Below the pieces are notes generated by a model. It searched no databases, was not told where the DNA came from, and worked only from the letters and a program-made list of their open reading frames with translations. Positions 39,904-48,293 of a DNA stretch of 64,000 nt are shown piece by piece. Source of the stretch: SAR92 clade bacterium H921 (GTDB taxonomy: Bacteria; Pseudomonadota; Gammaproteobacteria; Pseudomonadales; Porticoccaceae). How positions within the stretch are numbered: position 1 is the stretch's first letter; each line of letters begins with the position of its first letter. The DNA is taken from the NCBI GenBank assembly GCA_025153755.1, contig JAOALD010000001.1, forward strand, positions 1,053,432 to 1,117,431, in the 5' to 3' direction. Position numbers and translations under genes: made by a program.

Positions 39904-41415
39904 GTGAAAACTAAAAAAATACAAAATGTGATTATTGTCGGTGGTGGTACCGCCGGTTGGAATGCGGCCTCGCTGTTGGCGAAAACACTCGGCAAAACAA
40001 TTAATATCAAACTGATTGAATCCGATGTTATTGGTATTGTCGGCGTTGGTGAAGCAACGATTCCACCGATAATCAATTTCAATAACGCGCTTGGTTTTGA
40101 TGAGGCGGATTTTATTCGAGAGACCAATGGCAGCATTAAACTGGGTATTCAGTTTGAGAACTGGAATCGCATTGGTGACAGTTATATGCATGCCTTTGGG
40201 AATATTGGTAAAGACTTTCCGTTTTGTAGTTTTCATCATTTTTGGGTTAAGAGTCAGCAGTTGGGCATAAATTCTAACTTCTGGGATTTTTGTCTTAACT
40301 ATCAGACAGCGATTAAAAACAAGTTTGCTAAGCTGGATATGATCCCTGGTACTAATTTATCGGGAACATCTTATGCTTATCATTTTGATGCTAGCCTTTA
40401 TGCTGCGTATTTACGCAAGTACAGTGAGAAAAACGGTGTCCAGAGACTTGAGGGCATTATCTCTGATACTAATCTAGATTCAGAAACTGGTTTTATTCAG
40501 TCTGTAGTAATGGAAAGTGGTGAAATCGTCAGTGGCGACCTGTTTATTGATTGCTCAGGATTCCGCGGTCTTCTTATCGAGCAGGCACTGCGCACCGGTT
40601 ACGAAGATTGGACCCATTGGTTGCCATGTGATCGAGCTATAGCGGTGCCGACAACTTCAACGGGTGAAATTACCCCGTATACTAGATCGATTGCTCATAA
40701 AGCTGGCTGGCAGTGGCGCATTCCGCTGCAGCATCGCACGGGCAATGGTCATGTCTATTGCAGTAGCTATATTTCTGATGATGAGGCAGAACAGACTCTG
40801 CTGGATCATCTTGACGGTGAAATTCTCGCTGAGCCAAGGGTGATTCCCTTTCAGACTGGACGCCGCAAGCTACAGTGGAATCGAAATTGTATTGCCTTTG
40901 GTCTTGCCAGTGGTTTCCTTGAGCCATTGGAGTCAACCAGTATTCATTTGCTTCAGTCAGGTTTGTTGCGACTAATCAAACACTTTCCGCACAATGGTAT
41001 CGCTCAATCGGAAATTGATGAATACAACCGCCAGTCGAAAAATGAATTTGAGCATATCCGCGATTTTATTATTCTGCACTACAGGCTAAATTCCCGAACT
41101 GACAGCCAATTCTGGATAGATCGTCAGACCATGTCGATCCCAGATTCATTGAAACACAGAATTGATTTATTTCAGTCGGCGGGTAAGGTTTTTAAAGAGC
41201 ATGAGCAACTATTTGCGGAAGTCGCTTGGCAGCAGGTTATGATGGGGCAGGGCGTTATGCCACGAGATTATCATCCGACAGCGGATAGTATTAGTGATGA
41301 TCTGCTAGAGGGAATGCTGATGGACTTGAAAACCTTAATCGATTCTACAGTTGATGGTTTTCCTAGTCACAGCGAGTTTCTTGCAAGCTCTTCTCGAGCA
41401 TCATTTAGGCGCTGA
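39904..41415 (+). CDS. Flavin-dependent tryptophan-halogenase family protein
   Basis: 503 residues from the GTG at 39904, which has GGGGAGA 3-9 bp upstream; an 11-codon extension would begin inside the terminator. FAD site VIIVGGGTAGWNAA (residues 9-22), the halogenase motif GWQWRIP (268-274), and a lysine in GSIKLGIQFENW at residue 79, the position of the catalytic Lys79 of PrnA and RebH, plus the conserved FLEPLESTSI. All residues expected for halogenation are therefore present. Such genes often accompany TonB receptors in glycan loci of marine proteobacteria, where the substrate is unknown. FADH2 would have to come from a reductase outside the window. Confidence 0.9.
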   Translation: MKTKKIQNVIIVGGGTAGWNAASLLAKTLGKTINIKLIESDVIGIVGVGEATIPPIINFNNALGFDEADFIRETNGSIKLGIQFENWNRIGDSYMHAFGNIGKDFPFCSFHHFWVKSQQLGINSNFWDFCLNYQTAIKNKFAKLDMIPGTNLSGTSYAYHFDASLYAAYLRKYSEKNGVQRLEGIISDTNLDSETGFIQSVVMESGEIVSGDLFIDCSGFRGLLIEQALRTGYEDWTHWLPCDRAIAVPTTSTGEITPYTRSIAHKAGWQWRIPLQHRTGNGHVYCSSYISDDEAEQTLLDHLDGEILAEPRVIPFQTGRRKLQWNRNCIAFGLASGFLEPLESTSIHLLQSGLLRLIKHFPHNGIAQSEIDEYNRQSKNEFEHIRDFIILHYRLNSRTDSQFWIDRQTMSIPDSLKHRIDLFQSAGKVFKEHEQLFAEVAWQQVMMGQGVMPRDYHPTADSISDDLLEGMLMDLKTLIDSTVDGFPSHSEFLASSSRASFRR

Positions 41416-41431
41416 ATATAATCATAAAAAA

Positions 41432-41446
41432 GCATACGTATTCATT
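41432..41446 (+). promoter_or_regulatory. Operator-like word, copy 3
   Basis: GCATACGTATTCATT, in the gap between the halogenase and GH97 genes. It matches copy 1 at 14 of 15 bases and the inverse of copy 2 at 14 of 15. It suggests that the GH97 gene has its own promoter under the same regulator. Confidence 0.5.
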
Positions 41447-41504
41447 CAAATAATCTCTTAGGTTGCGATATCCTTGGCATTAAGATATGCCCTTGGAGTT
41501 AAGT

Positions 41505-43544
41505 ATGACCCTAAATAAATTTTTCTTTATTGCAGTTATAGCGTTATTGGCTGGCTGTGCTGATCAATCATCTACGCTGTCTGTTAGTTCACCTGATGAG
41601 CAGGTTAGTTTCGTTCTTCAGGTAAATCAGCAGGGCGAGGTGCATTATGCGGCGAGCAAGTCTGGTGAGCAGATTATTAACCAATCACAGTTAGGTTTTC
41701 ATTTTGCCAATGCTGAGTCTTTCGCCAATGGGCTTTCAGTGCGTCTGGTAGAGGAGAGAACGGTCGATGAAACATGGGAGCAGCCATGGGGGGAACGACA
41801 ATTTGTCAGAAACCATTATAGCGAGCAACTGGTTGAGCTTAGTGACGGTATCAGAACGTTGGGTTTACGCATACGTGTTTTTGACGACGGTATTGGCTTT
41901 CGCTATGAATTCGATGAGCAATTTCATGATTCTGAGCTTTTGATCAGTGACGAATTGACTGAGTTCAATATTGCCGATCAAAATAGTCAAGTACATTGGT
42001 TGAAGGCACTGCAGAAGGATCGTTATGAGTATGAATATACTCGCTCAGGTCTTGATGCTGTGTCGGTTTCACATACTCCGTTAACTCTAAAAACAACATC
42101 TGATCGATATATTACTATTCATGAGGCTGCGCTGATTGACTATTCGAGTATGGTGTTGCGTGGCATCGCTAATGGTGGCTTGAGTGCCGAGTTGGTCGCT
42201 GCATACGATGGTATAAAGGTTCGACGCACCGGTGCCTTCAATACGCCCTGGAGAACCCTACAGTTGGGCGACAGTGCCACACAACTGCTGTCATCCAATA
42301 TGGTTTTGAATCTTAATGAGCCCAATAAGTTGGGTGATGTGTCATGGATCAAACCAGGTATCTATATGGGCATTTGGTGGGGTATGCACCTCGGTGAGAA
42401 TAGTTGGGCTACGGGGCCTAAACTTGGTGCTACCACCTCTGAAGCTAAGCGATATATCGATTTTATATCGGAGCACGGTCTCGATGGTTTCCTTGTAGAA
42501 GGCTGGAATCATGGCTGGGATGGGGATTGGATTGCCAATGCCAATGCATTCGACTTCACCCGTGCCAATCCGTTTTTTGATTTGTTAGAGATTGCCCGTT
42601 ATGCCGAGGAGAAGAATGTTGAACTGATTTTGCATAATGAAACATCCGGCGGAGTTGGTAATTATGAGCGTCAGATGGAGCAGGCTTATGATCTCTATCA
42701 AGATCTGGGTGTGCATTATTTGAAGACTGGTTATGTCGGTTTCTTTAACGGTTATCCGCGTGAACTGAGTGACAAGATGATGTCTGATGGACGTGTCGTA
42801 TATGAGTGGAATCACGGTCAGTTTATGGTCAATCATTATCAAAAATCGATTGTAGAGGCAGCCAAGCGTGAGATTGCAATCAATATGCATGAGCCGATCA
42901 AGCCTACTGGCCTGCGCAGGACATACCCTAACTTTATGACGCGAGAAGGCGTTCGTGGCCAAGAATACAATGCATGGTCCGATGGCAATCAGCCTGCGCA
43001 TACCACTATTCTACCGTTTACTCGTATGATGGCGGGTCCGGCTGATTTTACGCCTGGAGTCTTCGATCTGTTATTCAAAGGTGAGGAGGATCCGAGTCGT
43101 ATCAGAACAACCATCGCCAAGCAGCTTGCTCTTATGGTGGTGCTCTACAGTCCACTGCAAATGGCGGCTGATCTGCCACGCAATTACGATGAAAAGCTCG
43201 AGTTATTTCAGTTTATAAAAGATGTGCCCGCTGACTGGCAGAAGAGTCTGCCGCTGGATGGGGATATCGGCGAGTTTGTCGTTTACGCTCGGCAGCAGCG
43301 CGATTCTGATAACTGGTTTGTCGGCGGCATTACTAACGAACAGGCGCGTAGTTTCGAGCTTAATTTCGATTTTCTCGATGAGGGGGATTACCTGGCGACA
43401 CTCTACCGTGATGGCGCTGATGCGGACTGGCAGAGTAACCCTTACAGCACGATGATCGAGTCGCTAGAAGTCAATAATCAGTCGACGTTGGGCATTGATA
43501 TGGCGCCCGGTGGCGGTTTTGCTATCAGTGTAATCAAGCGCTAA
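41505..43544 (+). CDS. GH97 alpha-glucosidase (SusB-like) lipoprotein
   Basis: 679 residues from the ATG at 41505 (TTGGAG 9 bp upstream). The signal peptide ends in the lipobox LLAGC, with Cys at residue 18, so it should be lipid-anchored. GH97 regions visible: the N-terminal beta-sandwich (about 20-270), then the barrel with EGWNHGWDGDW, YLKTGYVGFF, and the two glutamate-containing segments NMHEPIKPTG and MTREGVRGQEYNAW. These glutamates are those of the inverting, SusB-type members, so alpha-glucosidase is more likely than alpha-galactosidase. It would work in the periplasm on imported maltodextrins. Confidence 0.92.
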   Translation: MTLNKFFFIAVIALLAGCADQSSTLSVSSPDEQVSFVLQVNQQGEVHYAASKSGEQIINQSQLGFHFANAESFANGLSVRLVEERTVDETWEQPWGERQFVRNHYSEQLVELSDGIRTLGLRIRVFDDGIGFRYEFDEQFHDSELLISDELTEFNIADQNSQVHWLKALQKDRYEYEYTRSGLDAVSVSHTPLTLKTTSDRYITIHEAALIDYSSMVLRGIANGGLSAELVAAYDGIKVRRTGAFNTPWRTLQLGDSATQLLSSNMVLNLNEPNKLGDVSWIKPGIYMGIWWGMHLGENSWATGPKLGATTSEAKRYIDFISEHGLDGFLVEGWNHGWDGDWIANANAFDFTRANPFFDLLEIARYAEEKNVELILHNETSGGVGNYERQMEQAYDLYQDLGVHYLKTGYVGFFNGYPRELSDKMMSDGRVVYEWNHGQFMVNHYQKSIVEAAKREIAINMHEPIKPTGLRRTYPNFMTREGVRGQEYNAWSDGNQPAHTTILPFTRMMAGPADFTPGVFDLLFKGEEDPSRIRTTIAKQLALMVVLYSPLQMAADLPRNYDEKLELFQFIKDVPADWQKSLPLDGDIGEFVVYARQQRDSDNWFVGGITNEQARSFELNFDFLDEGDYLATLYRDGADADWQSNPYSTMIESLEVNNQSTLGIDMAPGGGFAISVIKR

Positions 43545-43627
43545 GAGATACAATTAAAAAAGCAGGCATGAAGTTATTGAAACGCGGTGTCATTTGGAGC
43601 AATGAAACAAAATCATTGGAGGGATTG

Positions 43628-45472
43628 GTGAGTCAAATTAAAGCTATCTTGATCATTGGATTAACGCTATTTAGTAACGTTGGCCACACCGCAGTTGATC
43701 GTATCGACCCGCCCAACTGGTTCGCCGGAATGGCCAGTCCAGATCTTCAGCTGATGGTCTACGGCGAGAATATTTCTGAGGCCAATGTTGTGACTGATCA
43801 TCCCGATGTTAAGATAGTTGGCACCACGCCGGGCGATAGCAGCAATTATCTGTTTGTCGATCTCGAATTGGACAAAAACATCAGTGCCGGCACTATTCCG
43901 CTGACTTTTGAATATCAGGGTGAGGTTATTGCCACATTGCAATATCCATTACAGAAACGCGAGTCGGGCTCTGCACAGCGTCAAAGTTTTTCTCCAAAAG
44001 ATGTTATTTATTTGATTGTGCCGGATCGTTTTGCCAATGGGGATGAGGGCAATGACCAGCTGTTGTCGATGAAAGAGGGGCTCAATAGAGACCATCATAT
44101 CGGTCGGCATGGGGGCGATATTCAGGGCATTATTAATCACCTTGATTATCTGCAGGATCTGGGTATCACTCAGCTGTGGATAACCCCAATGGTGGAAAAC
44201 AATATGACCCAGATGACCTATCACGGTTACTCCGCAACAGATCTCTATCGCATCGATCCGCGTTTTGGCAGTAACGAGCTTTACGCAGAATTATCGCGAC
44301 GGGCCGCAGAGCGTGGCATTGGTATTATTCATGACCTAGTACCTAATCATATTGGTTCTGAGCATCCTTGGATGAGCGATCTGCCGTTTGCGAACTGGAT
44401 AAACTACGGTGGCAAATACGTTCGCACCAATGATCGTCGCGAGGCGATCCAGGATATTCACGCGGCACCATCTGACCGTAAACAAATGTCCAACGGGTGG
44501 TTTGTCGAAACCATGCCAGATATGAATTATGATAACCCCTTTGTTGCCACATACCAGATTCAAAACAGTATTTGGTGGATTGAAACGGCTGGCCTTTCAG
44601 GCTATCGCATTGATACCTGGCCTTATATCCAAAAGGTATTTATGCGTCCGTTTACCGATGCCGTGTTACGTGAATACCCTAATTTTAATCTAGTCGGCGA
44701 GGAAACTGCAGAAAATCCTGTCAACGTATCCTATTGGCAACGAGGTAAAATCAATCAGGATGGTTTTGACTCCGGATTGCCCAGTTTGATGGACTTTCCG
44801 CTGCGCCATGCATTAGTTCAGGCTGTGACTGAGGAGGAGAACTGGAACTCGGGTCTGGTGCGAATCTATCAATCTCTGTCCAGTGACTTTATCTATCCTG
44901 ACCCAGACAATTTGGTGATACTGGCTGACAATCATGATCAGAGCCGCATCTTTACTCAGCTGGACGAGCACTTGGATCGTTTTGAAATGGTGATGACGTT
45001 CCTGATGACCACCAGAGGTATCCCGCAGATTTTGTATGGTACCGAGATACTGATGGCCAATCCTGGGACCGGTGAACACGGTATTATTCGTAGTGACTTC
45101 CCTGGTGGATGGCGGGGTGACAAGATCAATGCTTTTACCGGCGAGGGGTTAACTGCGGTTGAAAAAGGGGCACAGCAATTTATAACCAAGCTGTTGAACT
45201 GGCGTAAAGGTGCGGATGCAATTCATAACGGTAAATTGATACATTACGCGCCGTTTAATGGGTTGTATACCTACTTTCGAGTGTCAGATAGGCAGAAGGT
45301 GATGGTGATTATGAATAACAGCAATGAAATGCGTCGCGTCGACACAGCACAATATGCAGATACTATTGGTGACGCAGTTACGGGCATTGAGGTGATAAAC
45401 GGTGCAGTAGTCAATATAGAAAAACCCCTTGTGGTGCCAGAAAAATCGGCTGTTATTCTTGAGTTGCGGTAA
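43628..45472 (+). CDS. Secreted GH13 alpha-amylase / cyclomaltodextrinase-like enzyme
   Basis: 614 residues from the GTG at 43628, chosen because GGAGGG lies 5-10 bp upstream and a signal peptide (VSQIKAILIIGLTLFSNVGHTA) begins there; an ATG at 43568 adds 20 residues of poor quality. An N-terminal beta-sandwich of the cyclomaltodextrinase type (RIDPPNWFAGM...) precedes the barrel. Catalytic segments: GYRIDTWPYI (nucleophile Asp), NLVGEETAENP (acid Glu), LADNHDQSR (Asp). It resembles SusA-type neopullulanases and would cut larger alpha-glucans in the periplasm. Next to the GH97 gene. Confidence 0.9.
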   Translation: MSQIKAILIIGLTLFSNVGHTAVDRIDPPNWFAGMASPDLQLMVYGENISEANVVTDHPDVKIVGTTPGDSSNYLFVDLELDKNISAGTIPLTFEYQGEVIATLQYPLQKRESGSAQRQSFSPKDVIYLIVPDRFANGDEGNDQLLSMKEGLNRDHHIGRHGGDIQGIINHLDYLQDLGITQLWITPMVENNMTQMTYHGYSATDLYRIDPRFGSNELYAELSRRAAERGIGIIHDLVPNHIGSEHPWMSDLPFANWINYGGKYVRTNDRREAIQDIHAAPSDRKQMSNGWFVETMPDMNYDNPFVATYQIQNSIWWIETAGLSGYRIDTWPYIQKVFMRPFTDAVLREYPNFNLVGEETAENPVNVSYWQRGKINQDGFDSGLPSLMDFPLRHALVQAVTEEENWNSGLVRIYQSLSSDFIYPDPDNLVILADNHDQSRIFTQLDEHLDRFEMVMTFLMTTRGIPQILYGTEILMANPGTGEHGIIRSDFPGGWRGDKINAFTGEGLTAVEKGAQQFITKLLNWRKGADAIHNGKLIHYAPFNGLYTYFRVSDRQKVMVIMNNSNEMRRVDTAQYADTIGDAVTGIEVINGAVVNIEKPLVVPEKSAVILELR

Positions 45473-45538
45473 GCGCAATTTAGGCATGTCGCTTGGCTTG
45501 GCATGAATGTTTGGGCGCGAATGATCATTGAGGGAGCT

Positions 45539-45598
45539 ATGAAAAAGAACTGTCCTATAAAGAATTATTTTTCAAATGCTACAAAAAAATGCTCATAA
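45539..45598 (+). other. Short upstream ORF with strong ribosome site and poly-A slip site before GH43
   Basis: GAGGGAG lies just before the ATG at 45539, the best ribosome site in this gap. The frame gives 19 codons and stops at 45596-45598, 7 bp past the GH43 ATG at 45589. It contains ACA AAA AAA (45581-45589), a classical A-AAA-AAA slippery heptamer. A -1 slip, or one more A, would fuse it to the GH43 frame. Otherwise it may serve translational coupling. Confidence 0.45.
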
Positions 45599-47274
45599 GG
45601 CTGATGCTAATCGCGGCGTTACTAGTGTCGACCTACTACAGCGATGCTAATGAAGTCAGTTTTACTAATCCGATCTTGCCTGGTGGCTATCCGGATCCCA
45701 GTATCTGCCGAGTAAATAATACCTTTTACATGGTTAATTCCTCGTTTGAGTACTTTCCAGGACTGCCAATCCACCAGAGTAATGATCTAGTTAATTGGAC
45801 GTTAGTGGGGTATGGCCTGCATCGCTCGGAGCAGGTCTACGCCGGCATTAATCTGCTCGATGTGCAGTCAAATGGCGGTATTCATGCGCCAACGTTGCGG
45901 TGTCGAGGTGATAAGTTCTACATTATTACCACTAATGTCTATCAACCGGTTGGCAGCACACAGCCCGCACAAATGATTAATTTTGTTGTGACAGCGGACA
46001 ATATCAGTGGCCCTTGGTCCGACCCCTACATTATCGATGGTGCACCAGGTATAGATCCGGATCTATTTTTTGATGATGATGGCCGCGTATGGTACGTGGG
46101 CACCCATGCGCCGAATAAGCCAAACTACCCAGGCGAGGGCGAGATCTGGCTACAAGAGCTCGACTCACAGAGTTGGCAGCTCAAGGGGCCTCGTCATTTC
46201 CTTTGGCGTGGTGCCTTGTACGGTGCGATCTGGGCTGAGGGGCCGCATATTTATAAGCGCAGTGGACGTTATTATCTTATGGTCGCAGAGGGTGGTACTA
46301 GTTTTGATCATGCAGTCACCATTGCCGTTAGTGATAAAATTACTGGCCCCTACATAGGCAATGCAAGAAATCCAATTCTTACGTCTCGACATCTGTCCTA
46401 TGACAATTGGGTACACAGCACTGGTCACGGTGATCTGGTTGAGCTAGCGGATGGTCGATGGTATATGGTTGCTCTGGGCGTACGTGGCGATGAGCAACGG
46501 GGTTCCAATATGGGTAGAGAGACGCATCTGATGCCAGTCATTTGGGAACGAGAACCCTATAAGTGGAAGCAGGTGCGTCATGAGTGGCCGGTAGTTGCAC
46601 CACTGACTGGCAAGGTCGAGCGCATTAATCCATTGCCATTTAGTGGTCGTCAGCAGCACGCAAAAACTGAATTTATCGATCAGTTCGATACAGCCGAATT
46701 AGATTTGCAGTGGAACTTTCGACGCATGCCTGCGCCAGGCCTTTACTCCACAACCGAGCGCCCAGGCTATTTACGACTAGCTATCAGCCCGGCCGTGCCG
46801 ACTAACAGCGATCGCGCTAGCCTAATGGGAATTCGCCAGACAGAGAGCGATTTTGAATATCAGGTCGCTATGGAATTTACCTCCTCGGCCAATAATGTTG
46901 AGGCGGGTCTCAATTTGTTTCAAAAGGACAATAACTACCTGAGTTATACCCTCGTCCGACGAGATAAAGGCTACAGCTTGCAACTTATGGCTGTATTGCC
47001 TAAGAAGCCGCTCGAGGTTTTGGCGCAGACACCACTGGCAAACTATCAGGGCGAGATCCGCTTGCGTGTCAAAGCCGCCGGCCAGAGCTATGACTTTGCC
47101 TATTCCCTGGATCGAGGTCAGAGCTGGATGCCGTTTGCCGAGACTAGGGCTGACCTACTGCTGAGTCGCGGGTATACCGGCGCCTATATGGGGCTGTACA
47201 CCACTAGCAACGGCGAGTCGACCACAGATTTTGTCGATTTCGATTGGGTTCGCTACAAAGGGATCGAAAGGTGA
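45589..47274 (+). CDS. Secreted GH43 glycosidase (beta-xylosidase / alpha-L-arabinofuranosidase type)
   Basis: 561 residues from the ATG at 45589, with a signal peptide of about 20 residues (MLIRLMLIAALLVSTYYSDA). The five-bladed propeller has the three acidic residues: base Asp in LPGGYPDPSICR, Asp in GIDPDLFFDDDGRVW, acid Glu in GAIWAEGPHIYK. The C-terminal 200 residues are a beta-sandwich like the GH43 C2 domain (FIDQFDTAELDLQWNFRR ... EAGLNLFQKDNNY). Substrate could be xylan or arabinan side chains, unusual inside a maltodextrin-type locus. The start codon has no ribosome site of its own; see the upstream ORF. The stop overlaps the esterase start. Confidence 0.88.
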   Translation: MLIRLMLIAALLVSTYYSDANEVSFTNPILPGGYPDPSICRVNNTFYMVNSSFEYFPGLPIHQSNDLVNWTLVGYGLHRSEQVYAGINLLDVQSNGGIHAPTLRCRGDKFYIITTNVYQPVGSTQPAQMINFVVTADNISGPWSDPYIIDGAPGIDPDLFFDDDGRVWYVGTHAPNKPNYPGEGEIWLQELDSQSWQLKGPRHFLWRGALYGAIWAEGPHIYKRSGRYYLMVAEGGTSFDHAVTIAVSDKITGPYIGNARNPILTSRHLSYDNWVHSTGHGDLVELADGRWYMVALGVRGDEQRGSNMGRETHLMPVIWEREPYKWKQVRHEWPVVAPLTGKVERINPLPFSGRQQHAKTEFIDQFDTAELDLQWNFRRMPAPGLYSTTERPGYLRLAISPAVPTNSDRASLMGIRQTESDFEYQVAMEFTSSANNVEAGLNLFQKDNNYLSYTLVRRDKGYSLQLMAVLPKKPLEVLAQTPLANYQGEIRLRVKAAGQSYDFAYSLDRGQSWMPFAETRADLLLSRGYTGAYMGLYTTSNGESTTDFVDFDWVRYKGIER

Positions 47275-48233
47275 TTAGCATCAATACGCGACTAAAAGTC
47301 ACTCTATTTGCGGTGCTATTGCTACTGACTGAGACCTGTTTGGCGGGCGTTCTGTCCGCGGAACGGATGCCGAGAGTCTCCAGTGGAAAGCTTATCACTC
47401 ATTTAAACTTCTCATCAGCGTATATTCCATCGAGAAATATCTACGTCTGGTTGCCCGATAACTACAGTAGCGAGAAGCGCTATGATGTGCTCTATATGCA
47501 TGATGGCCAGGGGCTATTCGACGCTAGTGTAGCGTGGAATCAGCAGGAGTGGGGTGTTGATGAAACCGCTGCTGAACTAATTGCAGCAGGCTCGGTGCGG
47601 TCGTTTATGGTGGTTGCTATTCCTAGCGCTACCAATGGTCTGCGTCATAGCGAGTACTTTCCCGAAAAGCCCTGGTTGAGTCTAACTGATACCCAGCGAG
47701 CAACCATTATTAAGGCAACTCGCGATGGTGGTAGTGGTGTATTTGTTGTGCCGCCATATTCAGACAGCTACTTAAAGTTTTTGGTCGACGAGCTAAAACC
47801 CTTTATCGACAGCACCTACGCGACCAAACCAGATAGAGAGAGCACCTTTATTATGGGTTCAAGTATGGGCGGGCTGATTTCAATGTATGCATTGGCGGAA
47901 TATCCTGAGGTTTTTGCCGGTGCTGCCTGCCTGTCATCTCATTGGCCGGGCATTTTTGATATGCAGAATAACCCAATCCCCAATACATTTTATCGCTATA
48001 TAGATCAGTCCGTGCCATTGCCTGGTCGTCACAGATTCTACTTTGATCACGGTACAGAGGACCTTGATGCACTGTATCCGCCGTTGCAGGCCGAAGTTGA
48101 TAAATTGATGCAGTTAAAAGGCTATAGCGAAGAGAATTGGCAAACCTTTATTGCTGAGGGTGAAAATCATTCGGAAAATGCATGGCAGAAGCGTTTGCAT
48201 ATGCCGTTGCTGTTTCTGTTGGGCTCACCGTGA
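47271..48233 (+). CDS. Secreted alpha/beta-hydrolase esterase (esterase D / CE1-like)
   Basis: 320 residues from the GTG at 47271, which overlaps the GH43 stop (GTGA) and is followed by a signal peptide (LKVTLFAVLLLLTETCLAG). The putative-esterase core has YDVLYMHDGQGLFD, the nucleophile elbow TFIMGSSMGGLISMYAL and a C-terminal His in EGENHSENAW. Such enzymes remove acyl or feruloyl groups from sugars. Coupled translation with GH43 suggests they act on the same decorated glycan. Confidence 0.85.
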   Translation: MISINTRLKVTLFAVLLLLTETCLAGVLSAERMPRVSSGKLITHLNFSSAYIPSRNIYVWLPDNYSSEKRYDVLYMHDGQGLFDASVAWNQQEWGVDETAAELIAAGSVRSFMVVAIPSATNGLRHSEYFPEKPWLSLTDTQRATIIKATRDGGSGVFVVPPYSDSYLKFLVDELKPFIDSTYATKPDRESTFIMGSSMGGLISMYALAEYPEVFAGAACLSSHWPGIFDMQNNPIPNTFYRYIDQSVPLPGRHRFYFDHGTEDLDALYPPLQAEVDKLMQLKGYSEENWQTFIAEGENHSENAWQKRLHMPLLFLLGSP

Positions 48234-48293
48234 GCAGCGAGTCGAGTGGTAAAATAATTCAGTCTGCAAGAACAATAAAATAGGAATAATCTT

